Part shown: positions 50,942 to 63,500 of the stretch, piece after piece
Position numbering within the stretch: the stretch's first letter is position 1
Layout: each line of letters begins with the position of its first letter
Source: Cucumis sativus
Lineage: Eukaryota > Streptophyta > Magnoliopsida > Cucurbitales > Cucurbitaceae
Reading direction: 5' to 3'
DNA length: 64,000 nt
Assembly (NCBI RefSeq): GCF_000004075.3
Contig: NC_026656.2
Coordinates: 2,666,001-2,730,000 of the forward strand
Program-made: the position numbers and the translations under genes
The notes under the pieces: generated by a model
What the model saw: the letters and a program-made list of their open reading frames with translations, nothing else
Told to the model about the DNA's origin: nothing
The model's database searches: none

Positions 50942-51116
50942 AATAATAATTAAGAATATTACATTTAAAAAAAATTACAAATATAGCAAAACTAACGGTG
51001 ATAGATAAATTTTTATAACGTGGTCTATCAGCGATAGACTCTATCATTGATAGAATTTGACAAATTTTGCTATATTTGTAATTTTTTTAAAATGTTGCTA
51101 TATACTTAATTATTTT
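50942..51116. repeat. MITE-like element with long inverted ends, copy 5
   Basis: The left arm runs AATAATAATTAAGAATAT, then AAAAATTACAAATATAGCAA. The right arm mirrors it with TTGCTATATTTGTAATTTTT and GCTATATACTTAATTATT. The core contains GTCTATCAGCGATAGACTCT. With its relatives at 55141 and 56530 it gives the clearest view of the family structure: terminal inverted repeats of about 45-50 bases around a hairpin core. Confidence 0.7.
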
Positions 51117-53874
51117 GAATTTAATTACTAAATTTACCACTATTCCTAAATAATATATGTCACTTCATTTGTATGGTAGTACTAATTAAAAAAAGACTAT
51201 AGTTTTTCGTATTTATATATATTTTTTCTAATCTCAACAAGAAAAAACTATCTAAATTGTAATTATTTAATCAATAAAACTCACTCGTTTCTAGCCATTA
51301 TACATATATATATATATATAGTCCTTAAACGGGCAATATAATGCATTTGACATTTCTAACTTTTTCTATTATGCATTCATCTTTGAAAATTTAGGTAGAG
51401 ATAGTTGAAGAAGTAAAAAAATTGCTAAAATAATAGAATGGTACAAGAAAGTAGATTAATAAAGAATTCTTTCTATATCATTGCATCGAGAAGAAAGAAG
51501 TAAGTTAATTAAACTTCAAAAAGAAAAAAAAAAAAAAATCAAAACATAGTTCTACTTTGATTTAAAAATATATGAAGGACTACTTCACATTATTTCCAAT
51601 TATCTTAGCAAAAAGAATAGAGTATCAACCTTCAACCCAAAGAAAATAAAAAAAAAACATATAAATTAAGCCTAAAACCACCTAGTGTTTGTCACAAAAA
51701 AAAAAAAAAAAAACAAAGTCAATAATAAAAATATCATAACAAAGAAATATTGATCAATGGTCTCAAAAAACTGAAGAATGATTTTTCAAGTCAGATTCAA
51801 TCCACGAACATTTGCGAGTATTCAAAAGAGCATGCATAATTATTAAAAACTCTTGGGATGCGATCAAAATCCTTAATAATTTTTTTAACCTTTTGTTTGT
51901 CAACCATACAAAAGAAAAATTGTTAGGGGAAAGAGTATAGATGAAGGAACAAAAAAGAGAAAGAACCCAAGAGAAGACAAGTTATATATATATATACAAG
52001 CCTCAATTTGGATTTTTCCTCTCCATTATATCCTTAAGTTTAATTTTATGTTTCAATTCACTTTTTGGTTTTATGGTAAATTTATTTTTTTAATATAATT
52101 AATTATGAAAGATCAATGGTTTTTCATTTACATTTTAGAAATTAAATATCTTTTCATTTTTAATATTATTATTTTTGTAATATAATTAATTAAGGAAGAC
52201 TAATGGTTTTTCTTATTTCCATTTCTTCAACTTTCATTACTATATAAAGGGTTTTCTTGATTTCTTTCTACCAACATTGTTGAGTATTTTATTCCATTAG
52301 TTTGTTATTCTTTCGCTAGACCTCAATTTTTCTCCAAAAGTTCAATATTTAGCACACGAATTGGAAATTCATTTAAAGAAGATCGAGTGCATATAAAGAG
52401 AGGGTAAAGAGGCAAAAATGCAATTAATTTCTTGACACTCCTAGGCCCTAATTCACCTAGCTAGCTATGCATACTCTTGAAGAAAACAACATTATTTATT
52501 ACTTGGTTTTTTTTCTTATTTCCTTAAGTAACATAGAAAATAGAAGATGATAGAGTGTTACTCACATGAAGCTAACCTCTTTAATTTCTATGAATATATT
52601 TTTCTTTTTCTATAGTATATATAAAAGCATGGATGAAGAGACATTTTTTGTTCCAACTTTGTCCTTTGATTATAAGACAATTTTGTCATTTAAATACAAA
52701 AAATTAATGTAGTTAATCGATAAATTAAATTAATTTTTCAAAGTTGTTTTATTAATATGATTGCTGAATCTTATGATGGTCTATATTTTACTTTTATGTT
52801 ATTTAGTTAATTAATTTATTATTCTTTTATTCCAACGTTTCTTCTTAAAGGTAAGAAAATAACTCTCCCCACATGACAATGTGAATATAAAAAATATATA
52901 AATATTAAAAAAAATATTAAAATGACTAATTTTTTTGTGTGTGATTTTCACTGACTCGCAGGCCTTGTTTACACTTATATGAAAAGTAGAGAAGATGACT
53001 CGCCTTTCATAGTTGCAAGAATGATATTCCAAAGCTATCCAAAATCTAAAAGTTTCGAAACCATGTAATTATAAATATAATTATTACAAACTTTTAATAA
53101 TAAAACCCAAATACTACTTTTTGTTTTTAAGCAACGAGAGAATTTTATATATAAACAGTGTTAATTCCCAAATTTAATCATGCATTTAGGAATTTCTAGC
53201 CAAAATCAATAAAAGAGAATACTACTTCACTTTAAAACCAGTTATTATTTTACTTCAATTTTTTTAAAGTACATTTAAGATTGAGAGAGAGGAGTGGAGA
53301 GAAAAAAAAAAGGTATGAGGAGATAGCAGAGGGTTGGGAGATAGAGATGTTAAGAGAAAATTAGGGAAGTACATGAGATTGAGAGAGTTTGGAGAGTGTA
53401 AAAGAAAATATGATTAATTGATTCTGGGGACTCTTTTTTTTCATTATGATTTAATATAGCCAAATAAAAATAAAAGTATAACAATGATTAATAGATATTG
53501 ATAGAATTTTATCACTCTTGTGTTTACAGTAATATATTCACAGCCACATATCACTCTGGTATAGAAACTAAACTTATTATTTTTTGTTGGATATATTTTT
53601 TTATTTTTTAAAATTATTGAGTAGTTTTGTGAAATATGAATGCAACTCATTTTGTCAACAAAAGAGTAGAATAAGATCAAGAAAGTTTTGAAAAGTGAGA
53701 TTTTTTTTTGTTTTTTTTTTAAATATGGGTCATAAACTTGGACCTCTATATCTTTGAATTCAATACAAAACTTTATGAGTTGAACTATATATATATATAC
53801 ACACTTATTCTGACTTTACAAGTAAGATTTTAATTATGTACTAATAATAAAAAACCATAGAAGGACAAGTCATA

Positions 53875-53915
53875 CGATTCACAATAACAGTTTACGATTC
53901 ACAATAACAGTTTAA
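53875..53915 (+). repeat. Two-copy 20-base tandem repeat
   Basis: The unit CGATTCACAATAACAGTTTA occurs twice in direct succession about 0.2 kb downstream of the intronless Kunitz gene. It is identical in both copies, so probably recent. Confidence 0.75.
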
Positions 53916-54129
53916 ACACACACATTCATTCAATATGAAACAAATCCAAATGCGAAACCAAAACACATAAACAACAACAAGAAATAACATAAAGTATATC
54001 TATATATTCTTACAAGAGCTTTTATTTCAACTTATTACTATTCTAGTAGTTCAATATAATTCAACCAATTAGACACATTTTTTTCCCTTGCAAGAAGATT
54101 AATTAAACCAAATTCTTCCATTTTAGATC

Positions 54130-54717
54130 TCAAGCTTTGATAAACTCAAAAGGAAAAGCATCACCATCCAAAGCCACCAGCCTCACTCCATTCTCAACCA
54201 AAATCCCAGCCCTTCCACATCTTGGCCTCCCCATCATCGCAGGACACCATACTATATTGTAAGCTCCGTTGTCCCTACTGATCCCAAAGATCCCAGCAGG
54301 TCCGTCCTCATCCCCGATCCCCACGAACCTTCTTCCGGTATCAGACTCAGTTGCATCCACTCTCCATTGTGTTGATGTTACACATGTTGACAACGCTTGA
54401 AACACAATGTTCAAACTGGTACCTTCGTCAATTATATCTATGCCCTCCTCAGTGGGTCTAAAGGTGACTGGGAGACCGATATTTGTCGAAGTAACGGGTT
54501 CCTGGCCAACGAAGAGCGGGCACGGAGCGTTACTACGACTTTTTAGGGTGAGATTGCCCCCAACGTCAGTAATTGCAGGTGAGATGTAGTACTCGACACC
54601 GCGTTGCAGAGGTTGACCATTGGTGTCGAGCACTGGAGGCAATTGAGCTGTGGAAGTTATGGCCATGAAGAGACATGCATAGCCAAAGATGGCTAGTGAT
54701 TTATGTAGCATCATCAT
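54130..54717 (-). CDS. Kunitz-type protease inhibitor / miraculin-like protein, intronless
   Basis: Single-exon secreted beta-trefoil protein of 195 residues. The ATG at 54717 (MMMLHKS) is the first methionine codon of the frame. A signal peptide (about residues 1-24, ending ITSTAQ) precedes the Kunitz signature VLDTNGQPLQRGVEYYI at about residues 29-45. Four conserved-position cysteines (PCPLF, STCVTS, VWCPAM, RPRCGR) fit two disulfides. The region aligned with the inhibitory loop (GLPVTFRP) lacks the Arg/Lys P1 of trypsin inhibitors at the expected place, so another protease class or a miraculin-like role is possible. It is a tandem paralogue of the gene at 49081-49840, same strand, about 4.3 kb away. 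A TATA box lies about 90 bases upstream. Confidence 0.93.
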   Translation of the reverse strand: MMMLHKSLAIFGYACLFMAITSTAQLPPVLDTNGQPLQRGVEYYISPAITDVGGNLTLKSRSNAPCPLFVGQEPVTSTNIGLPVTFRPTEEGIDIIDEGTSLNIVFQALSTCVTSTQWRVDATESDTGRRFVGIGDEDGPAGIFGISRDNGAYNIVWCPAMMGRPRCGRAGILVENGVRLVALDGDAFPFEFIKA

Positions 54718-54806
54718 CTTGTTATTCTTCAAGTACTTGATATTTTAATATGTCTAGAAAAAGGATTGTGTTTTGTGATTATGAAGAATGTGGGTGTTGT
54801 TGTAGA

Positions 54807-54815
54807 CTATTTATA
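54807..54815 (-). promoter_or_regulatory. TATA box of the intronless Kunitz gene
   Basis: The minus strand reads ATCTATAAATAGTC about 90 bases before the ATG at 54717, a near-perfect plant TATA box. Confidence 0.65.
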
Positions 54816-55140
54816 GATATAGCTTTGGAGGAAATCAAAATTGCACAAAGTCCGATTGAGGCTATCTATGTTTTGGCATTATTACTTGTAACTTAAGCCA
54901 TTTATATTACGTAAAATAATTTGCTTTTTGTACATTTTTTTCTAATTTGTCAATCCACAAGGAAGCTAGCTTTAATGATACATATTTGAAAGATATTATA
55001 AGCAAGGGAAATAAAAAAGTCAATCAGTTTGGGCTCAATTGGATAACTATATAATTTATGAAAAATTAATTAAATTTATACATACTATTCAAATGTTACA
55101 ACAATATGAATAGGTAACGGTAATGAATCAGTGTTCGAGA

Positions 55141-55284
55141 AATAATGATTAAGAATATAACAATATTTAAAAAAATTACAAATATAGCAAAACTATCGTT
55201 GATAGACTTATATCATTCATAGAATTTGACAAATTTTGCTATATTTGTAAATTTTTTAAAATGTTGTTATATACTTAGTTATTT
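55141..55284. repeat. MITE-like element, copy 6
   Basis: It has the same inverted ends as the 50942 copy (AATAATGATTAAGAATATAA and TATATACTTAGTTATT), with a shorter core. The flanking bases 'gtaatgaat' on the left and 'gaatctaattgctaaatttgcaact' on the right are also shared with other copies, so the true unit may be longer. Confidence 0.65.
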
Positions 55285-56529
55285 TGAATCTAATTGCTAA
55301 ATTTGCAACTATTCTACATAATAATTCAAATTACCAAATCCAAACCGAAAGAGTTGGACTATGGCAGTTTTACTTTTTGAGAATTATGTAGATTAATAAT
55401 TAAAAAAAATTGAAAGATCGATGAACTTGTAAATTTTTAACGTTAGTTTAGTACAACCATGGTTCAAGTTCATATAATAGAAGATCATGTCAATTACGGT
55501 TAAATTTAAACTCGTTTTGGTTGATTTTTTGATATTCTTCTTACATTAATTAATGCTTGTCTTTAGTTAAAGTTTGTAATATATAAATCTATTGTATGAG
55601 ATTTTAGTTATTAGACATCTCGCAACTCATCCCAATCTAACCCACGTAGACAATCTTAATTTGTTTTTATTTTTAATCTACTCTTAAAAAAACATTTTAA
55701 AGATTTAAGAGTAGTGTTGGAAACTAAAATAAATAGTTTTAAAAACCTATTTTAATTTTTCAAAATGTGACTAAAATAAAATCATAAGTTTCTTGATGAA
55801 AAAGATAACTATTATTATACAAAAATGACGAGAAATCACAAGAGGATACTCTGATAATTCATCTCTCTAACTTCATGAATGTAGTATGAACTTAATTAAG
55901 GCTAAAGAATGGACTTTTTCTTGAGATATTGGCTTTTAATGAAGCTTTAATACTAAGGCGTTTTGGAAGTTATAAACAAGTCAAGTCAAATAATAATTGT
56001 TATAGATGATGTTTTTAAGATTTTAAATTTTATTGAGAATTTTGGTTACATTTTAGGTACATATCATCCCACATTCCCAACCATATTTTTTAAATATAAC
56101 AAAACAGCAAAATATTAAAAATAAAAAAATGCTACGAGCCAAAATGAAAAATACAAAAAATATTCCGTGATTAATTGACTATTCTTTCCTACACGATCGT
56201 CAAATCTTAACGATATTTTTCTCAAAATTATTCTGTGGTACAAGATCTTTTAGTTTTAATCAAATTTGGCATATGATTCATTTAAATTTGGATAGCCAAA
56301 TTAAATCTCTAACGATTGTTTTTCAAAAATTTTTGTTACACTATCATTTAGATTTGATACAAGATCGTTCATATTTGAAACATTATCATTTAGATTTAGC
56401 AATTCAATATTGCAAAGATTTTTTTTCACTATCTTTTATTTTTGGCACATGATCTTAAACAACCAAATAATCGTTTGAAAAAAATAGATCTATTATATTG
56501 GAGAATTATAATATTGATGACCATTTGAG

Positions 56530-56736
56530 GAATAATAATTAAGGATATAGCAATATTTTAAAAAAATTACAAATATAACAAAACTATAGTTGATAGCTGG
56601 ACTCGTATGATCTATCAGTGATAAACCAATATTTACAACATAGTTTATCGGTGGTAGACCTGTATCATTGTTAGAATTTGACAAATTTTGTTATATTTGC
56701 AAATTTTTTAAAATGTTGCTATATACTTAATTATTT
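56530..56736. repeat. MITE-like element, copy 7
   Basis: Inverted ends (AATAATAATTAAGGATATAG and GCTATATACTTAATTATT) surround an expanded core with several GATCTATCAGTGATA-type motifs. It shares extended flanks with copies 5 and 6. Confidence 0.65.
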
Positions 56737-57062
56737 TGAATCTAATTGCTAAATTTGCAACTGTTTCTTTTATATTTGATACACAATCTTGAACCAAATT
56801 ACCAAACAACAATTTGAAAAAAAAAAAAAAAGAAACTGTATAAGAAGAGAAAAAGACAATGAAAAGGAAAAGGAAAAGAAAAATTGCAGAAGAAAGACTA
56901 TAAAGGAAGGACAAACAAAAATATTTAAAAATTTGCAGAAGAAGAGAAAAAGACAGTGGAAAGAAAAAAAGTGCACAAAAGAAAGAGAAGAAACATGATG
57001 AAAAGAAATAGCAAACCTAAAATATTTTAAAAGTAATTAATTTCATGGACTTTTTCATTTCA

Positions 57063-57186
57063 TTTTAAAAATAAATTTGCAAATATTAGTAGACTTATAC
57101 GAATCTATCAGCGATACAAGTTTATCAGTGATAGTTTTGCTATATTTGTAAATTTTTTTAGTTGTTGTTATATCCTTAAGTATTAT
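57063..57186. repeat. MITE-like element, copy 8 (left end degraded)
   Basis: The core AATCTATCAGCGATACAAG and right arm GTTTTGCTATATTTGTAAAT are clear. The left arm is only partly recognisable (AAATTTGCAAATATT). Confidence 0.5.
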
Positions 57187-58021
57187 GACTAAAATGATCA
57201 TCAATTAAAATACATTTTTATTTTGGTAGTTTATTACATTTTATTATTTTTACTCTAAAATTTGGAAAACTATTTTTTTTCTTCTTTCCTAGAAATTATT
57301 ATTGTTTTTTTTCTTTTTTCTTTTGGAAAAAAAAGAGGATTAAAGTAATAGAAATAGTATTTGATTTGATTTTTAGTACTGTTTAGTTGGCATTATTGAT
57401 TTTTTTAAACTCCCAAAAGGATGAATATATAAAGAAGATATTGATTTTTCAAAAACAAAATTGTAGTCAAAGATTTGATATTAATTACGTGATATCTAAG
57501 TTTTTGACCTCAATAATTCATTGTCTCATTTCTCATAGGATAAATGATTTATTATTATATCAAGTTTCGAAAGGAAAAAAAAAAAGATTAACCAGAAAAT
57601 TTACAAATTTAGCCTTTGAATTTTCAGATTCACGAATGGCACAGAACATATAAAAATTGAGTAATTTGATATTTAGGAGTATTGATTAATTATCTGTTCT
57701 AATCACTTTTGGGCTTGATATAGGTAAGAAGCTAAAAAATTTATAAGTTGATAATATTCGATGTTCAAAACTGCATTGGGTGATTTCATTCCTCTATACT
57801 ACAATGTTTTAACTATATTGCAAATCTCTTTATTTTTCTTCCACTTTATTCACTTGAATCTCAAACCAAACCAAACCTCATATTTTATCACTGTAATTAA
57901 AAAAATAACTTTGACAAATTAATCTTCGTGCTTCCGGTGGATCCACTCGATTTTTTCACTTGTAATACTTAGTACTTTTAGTATAAATTTCATTTGATTG
58001 TTCTTTTACATTCAGGCTACA

Positions 58022-61000
58022 TCAGTCTCGCCATTCCTCCATGATGACATGAACACCACACCTTTTTATACTTACTTGGGAGTCTTTAAATTTGGAATTG
58101 ACACCAAATGACACCGTAAATTTCCTCCAAATACTCTCCCCAAAATGATTCCTCCGATCATCATCTACATTACAATTATTATTGTCCCTTCCCATGGAAT
58201 TGATCCCAAAACTTGGCTGATGTAGATTAAAGTACTCCTGTGATCTCTTGACAATATCTTCCGAATTTAGTGGGAAATCTATATGAGGATATAGTACTAA
58301 TAACCACATATACTCATATGGTGATTCTTCTATCAATATCCTTCTCGATTCTTCAAGACAGGGTACTTCTTCAGAACTCCATACTTGAATGTCGTTTATG
58401 AACATTTTACATTCAAGATCCATATAACGATTCCGGTCAACATGATTAACTTGGAATTTGACACAAGGAGCAAAAACCTTCATTTCCCAACTTGGATCAT
58501 TGGATGGCATAAAAATCGTTATGTGATTGTTTCTACTCTTGTAACTGAACCAATCTGGAATATCACAATTCATTAATATGAGTTGTTTGAAGTGTCCATC
58601 TACATGTTCCTGCACCACGTGAATGTGAGAGTAATAATCCTATTAATTTACAACCACACATGAATAACTTAGCTATACTATATGAAAATAAAAATTATAG
58701 GAGAGATCAAGACAAGATAAAGAGATGAGATATGCACCGAATCACAAGATATGAAATCAGCTAAGTTGTCGGGAGATTTGGCCAATGATATGCACCCAAA
58801 GAAATTAAGCCTTCTGGAATCTTTGGAATTTCTTCCAGAAACTTACAATCAAATGTTTCAAGAAATCTCAAGGATTTAAAATTAACAATACATGAAGGTA
58901 GTATAGAAAAGTTGTTGTTAGACAAGTTCAACTCTCTCAGTGATGGAGCAGCATGAGCGATAGTTTCCAAAAAATCTAAATTTGTTATCTTGTTCTCATA
59001 AAGGTGTAATCTTGTTAGGAGGGGAAGTGAGGAAGGGCAGGAATATGAGGAAGGAAATGTTGAAAGATCGGATTGTGAGACTTCTATGGATGTAAGTTTG
59101 CTCAAGTCATAAATTGTACTTGGAAGAGTAGTGAGCTTTTTGCAATCCACGATGGTCAAATCTTTGAGGCTGGTAAGATATCTAATTGTTGAAGATAGCT
59201 TTGTTATAGAACTACTTTGAAACCACAAATCTTCTAGACTAGACTTCATTTCTTGGCTGAATTGAGGATAGCCTTGAAGTATTGTACAATGATCAGTTGA
59301 AAATCTTTTAAGGGATTTCAACCTGAGTGGTGAAGGAAACTGCTTAAAGCCATAAACATGGCTTGAAAGACTCAAATCAATAAGTTTAGGAAGAGATCCA
59401 ACTGATTTATGAACCTTTACTAAACTTATACATCCAGAAAGAGACAAATTTTCGAGGTTTATTGCCGCAGATAAATCAGGAATTTCCTCCAAAAAGAAGG
59501 AGTTGCTAAGATCAAGTTGCTTCAACCTTTCACAATGCTGTTATGAATATACAGAAAAAATATAATCAAATTTCAAATAAACCAAACAATGAAATTAATA
59601 GAAGTCTAAGTATCCATAGAAATACCATAAATGCTCTTCCAAAATGTTGGATGGCGCTATGTGGCAATTTGAGTTGAATAAGGTTCTCCATTGAGTAGCT
59701 TGAAGGAAATGATGAAAAAGGAAATTCAGACCAACTCATCCACCTTAAGCTATTAGGTAGAAAATCAAGAGTACTAATTTTTGGAGATATGACATTCTTC
59801 ACTTTGAGTACTACAAGGTTCTTTACTTTTCTAAAAGCCGTTGAATCAATAATGTCCAACTTTGTCGGTTTAGGAAATTCTAACTTTATGGCTTTAACTG
59901 CTCTTGCATCCTACAAATTATACAAAAACATACATTTCAACTTGTTTTCAAAATGATAAAAGTTGCTCTCATAATAATTAATAAGCATAATCAAAAGATT
60001 GAGCAAAAATTTCTTACCTTAATGCCATCTAGCACATGCATAGCATCATCTCCAACCAATAATTTTTTTTCTGAAGGAGATATAGAAGTCTTTGAACGTG
60101 CGATTGTGTGACCCAATTGTTGTATTAAGTCATGCATTTCAACTTTGTTCCATTGGTTAATAGTAAGAAGTGATAGATTCATGAGTTTTTGAATTCCCTT
60201 TTCCCAACATAAACAACCACAACTCTTCAACATCGTTTCAACCATGGTTTTATCTTCTCCCACAAAGAAACAAGAAATAAACAAGAACATTTCTTGTACA
60301 TCACCTTCAAGTTCATCGTAACTTACTTGAAGAAGATTTTGGATGTCTTTGTCAAGGTTGGAGATTGCAAATTCCTCCAATATACCTTTAAATTTGGATT
60401 GATCAGTTGAATAAAGGAATGAACCTAAAACTTCAAGCGCCAAGGGAAGATTTTTACAATAATTTACAGCATCTTTTGAAAGTTGTAAATACTCGGTTGG
60501 TGGACTACTACACTGAAAAGCATGCCAGCTAAAAAGCTCAAGAGCTTCACCATAATTCAATTCAGGAACACTTCGCAATTTATTAAATCCATGGATATCA
60601 AGTAAGTGTTCGTTTCTTGTTGTCACAATGACCTTACTTCCATATCCAAACCAATCGTATCCTCCAGCTAATACCTGTAGTTGTTCACTGGTATCTATAT
60701 CATCAAGAATTAAGAGAATCTTTTTGGAGCATAGTCGATTCCTTATGATGTTGATTCCTTTGTAAAGATCACTAACTCTAATAAAGTCATCCATTAAAAT
60801 CTCATAAAGTAGTTTCTCTTGGAGTCGAACAAGTCCCTCGTGTTGCTTTGAAGCTTCTCTAATATTTGCTAAAAAACAACAGCCTTCAAAGTCATCAGCA
60901 ATCCGATTGTATAATGTTTTGGCCAAAGTTGTCTTGCCCATACCTCCAATTCCATGCAATCCAACCATTCTAGTTCCATCAATCATAACATGAGAGAGCA

Positions 61001-62353
61001 GATTCTCAAATTGTCTGTCAATTCCAACTGGATATTTAGTTACAGGCAACTGCATTGTTGAACAAGTTAATTTCTTCCAGACTTGTTGAACAATTTTTTG
61101 TATCAAATTAGCCTCATCACTGCATATAAGAAAAAAGCATACACTAAAAAGTGTTACGAAACACACAATTTTTTCCTCACAATAATTCCTAACATGCATT
61201 AGTAGCCATGAAATAAAAGCAACATAATATATCTCTGATTAGGGAGATAAGACAGCACAAAACAAATAATATAAATGAATTATTACAGTTTGAAACAAAA
61301 AGGGTAATGCTTGTTTCCATAACCATTTGATTTTTGATTTTTAGCTTTTGAAAATTAAGCATGTAAACTCAAATTCCAACACTCATGAGTTTCTATGATT
61401 TGTTATCTATTTTCTTTCATTGTCTTGAAAATCAAACCAATTAATATATATGAACATGAATCAATGATAGATGATAGTTTAGCCTTTCAATGTCAATTAA
61501 CATCTATCAATATGATGTTTTCTAAATTTGTAAATATTTTTGTTTATTTTGGTATATTTAAAAGTAGTCCTCTTGGTAACTAAAAAAAATAAGTTCTAAA
61601 AAATTGCTTTTGTTTTTAGAAGTCAATTAGAATTTCAAGTGTTTCTTTTAACAAAAATTGAAAAAATGGATGATTAACAGCCATATAAAAGTTCATAAAG
61701 CACAAAAGCGTACAAACTGAAAATGTTATCAAATCAGATGTAAATATCAAGTTTTCAAATTTCCTTTTTCCTTTACACCAAAGCATGATCTCCTTAAAAA
61801 AAAAAAATAGTAAAATTACAATTTGAATAGAAAAAAGAGTAGAAGGATATGAAAAAGAAAAAAAAAAATACTCTTTCTCAAGAACCACCCATCCAGACAT
61901 ATGGGAAACAGCAGTCAAAGCCTCTCCCCATGCTTGCATCTTGTCAAAGAATCTAACTTCAAGTTCGGCAAATGCTTCTCCAAATGCTCCATTTTGTTTC
62001 CGTACTTGAGATGGATTCACTTTGTAAAAAATTGGTAAAACAACTTGTCCTCTCAATTCCTTACACATAATGATTTTCACCAATTCATTCAAACACCAAC
62101 TGGAAGATGCATAATTTTGGGAGATAATAACGATGGAGATCTTGGATTCTTCAATAGCTTCGAAAAGAGATGCAGAAATTTCTTGACCCCTTGAAATCCT
62201 GTTATCTATAAAAACATTGATTCCTCTTTGACGCAAAGCCATATTAAGATGACTGGTGAAGTTGGATCGAGTATCTTCCCCTCGAAAGCTTAAAAAGACA
62301 TCAAAAGTCCATCTAAAACATGAGGAAGAAGATGATCCACTTGCTCTATCCAT
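58022..62353 (-). CDS. TNL2: TIR-NBS-LRR protein with frameshift before the C-terminal domain
   Basis: N-class immune receptor gene. Exons: 62353-61872 (TIR; FDVFLSFRGEDTR, SSWCLNEL), 61119-60018 (NB-ARC; GIGGMGKTT, kinase-2 LDDID, LPLALEVLG, intact MHDLIQQLG), 59910-59626 and 59537-58738 (LRRs), 58609-58022 (C-JID; IPDWFSYKS). Exon 1 is 482 bases, as in TNL1. Exons 1-3 join in frame. Exon 4 to its natural donor is 800 bases, not a multiple of three, while the phase-0 acceptor of exon 5 requires one. The frame breaks where TNL1 reads LDASGCKSLARSPDN: TNL2 reads LGAYHWPNLPTT and stops at 58763-58761, although GCISLAKSPDN survives in another frame. Aligned with TNL1 about ten bases are missing. 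As written the protein ends after about 881 residues without C-JID; exon 5 itself is still open. It may be a truncated gene, pseudogene or assembly error. Confidence 0.85.
61329..61430. repeat. Third, shorter copy of the TNL2 upstream repeat, in TNL2 intron 1
   Basis: TTTTGAAAATTAAGCATGTA, then TTTCTATGATTTGTTATCTA matches the two tandem copies upstream of TNL2 (62880-62985 and 63185-63260). It lies in the first intron (61120-61871) of the same gene. Confidence 0.55.
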
Positions 62354-62800
62354 ATTGAGGAATGGAAAAGTAGAAGATATATAAGTGAATACCTTATCAA
62401 TACCTTGGAGACCTCTCTCTGTTTCTCATTTTCTTCCATTTTGTCTGTCATATTTTTGGTGGCATCTTGATTCCAACAACCTTCCTCTCTGTCTTTTTCT
62501 CATTGACTTTGAAACAAACGTTTTCCCCAAGTCTTCTTCCTTTTTAAAAAAATTAATTTTTAGTTAAAATACTATTTTATTCACTTCTTATTAAATTTTC
62601 ACTTGGAAACGATGATATTTAAATATATTTTTCACCACTGTATAAATTAAATAGTTCTCTATTAATAAACACAGACAGAATCTGACGAAGTCTCATGAAA
62701 CACTTTCTTTTTTAATCTCAGAATAATTCCTAAAATTACGAGCTAGAGAATCAAAGCAAGAAAATAAACTCGAACTACATCCAACCAAGCAATTATCCAT
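62354..62800. promoter_or_regulatory. TNL2 upstream region
   Basis: These 450 bases before the TNL2 ATG should contain its leader and core promoter. The first part is pyrimidine-rich in the gene-sense opposite strand. I do not see a convincing TATA box. Confidence 0.35.
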
Positions 62801-63325
62801 CACAAGGGAGTGGAGACAGCATATAACGAATAGTGGAATAATTCCATATTGAACCAAAAAATCTAAGGCTCCTTTAACCTTTGGTGTTTGTTTGTTTCTT
62901 CTTTTTTTTCTTTTGAAAATTAAGCATATGAACACACCCTCCACCCATAAATTTCTATGATTTGTTATCTACTTTGTTTCAGTTAGTTTAAAAAATTAAG
63001 TGTTTGTTTGAAAATTAAACTTGCAAAATAATTAATTTTCAAAACCCTTTTTTCCTTAGCATTTTATTATATCCAGCCCAAGGGAGTGGAGACAGAACAT
63101 GACGAAAACGAAAAGTGCAATAATTCCATATCGAACCAATCGTTTATTGTTTCTAAGGCTCGTTTAACCTTTGGTATTTGTTTATTAGTTTTTGAAAATG
63201 AAGCATATGAACACACGGTTTCGCCCATAAATTTCTATTATTGTTATCTACTTTGTTTTAATTATTTTAAAAAATTAATTAAGTGATGGTTTGAATATTA
63301 AACTTAGAAAATAATTAGTTTTGTA
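62800..63325. repeat. Tandem direct duplication upstream of TNL2
   Basis: Two copies of about 250 bases, about 62800-63045 and 63075-63325. Both contain CAAGGGAGTGGAGACAG, 'ataattccatat.gaacca', 'tctaaggctc.tttaacctttgg', 'gaagcatatgaacacac' (aagcatatgaacacac), 'cccataaatttctat' and 'gttatctactttgttt', in that order. The copies have diverged by point changes and small gaps. Confidence 0.75.
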
Positions 63326-63330
63326 AAGGG

Positions 63331-63500
63331 ACATTTTTAAAATATCAAAATAAATTAGAATATTTATCGGCTATAACAAAATTTTGTATTTTATATTTCT
63401 ATCAATGATAGTTACCGATAAATTACCATCATTGTAGTATATCATTGACTATCATCGATGACATTTAGAAATTTTTCTATAAATATTTTGACATTTTACG
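63331..63500. repeat. MITE-like palindromic repeat, copy 9
   Basis: AAATTAGAATATTTATCGGC, TATAACAAAATTTTGTATTT, the core TCTATCAATGATAGTTACCG and a closing TTTCTATAAATATTTTGACA show the family pattern. Confidence 0.5.

Larger units (their letters stand above)
49923..54129. other. Intergenic region between the two Kunitz genes
   Basis: AT-rich DNA. It holds a partial MITE-like copy near 50240-50420, a well-preserved copy at 50942-51116, a GA-rich stretch at about 53280-53400, and a two-copy 20-base repeat at about 53875-53915. No gene is supported. Confidence 0.5.
54816..58021. other. Intergenic region with three MITE-like copies
   Basis: AT-rich DNA between the Kunitz gene and the 3' end of TNL2. 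Copies of the dispersed repeat lie at 55141-55284, 56530-56736 and 57063-57186. A purine-rich tract lies at about 56815-56995. No gene is supported. Confidence 0.5.
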
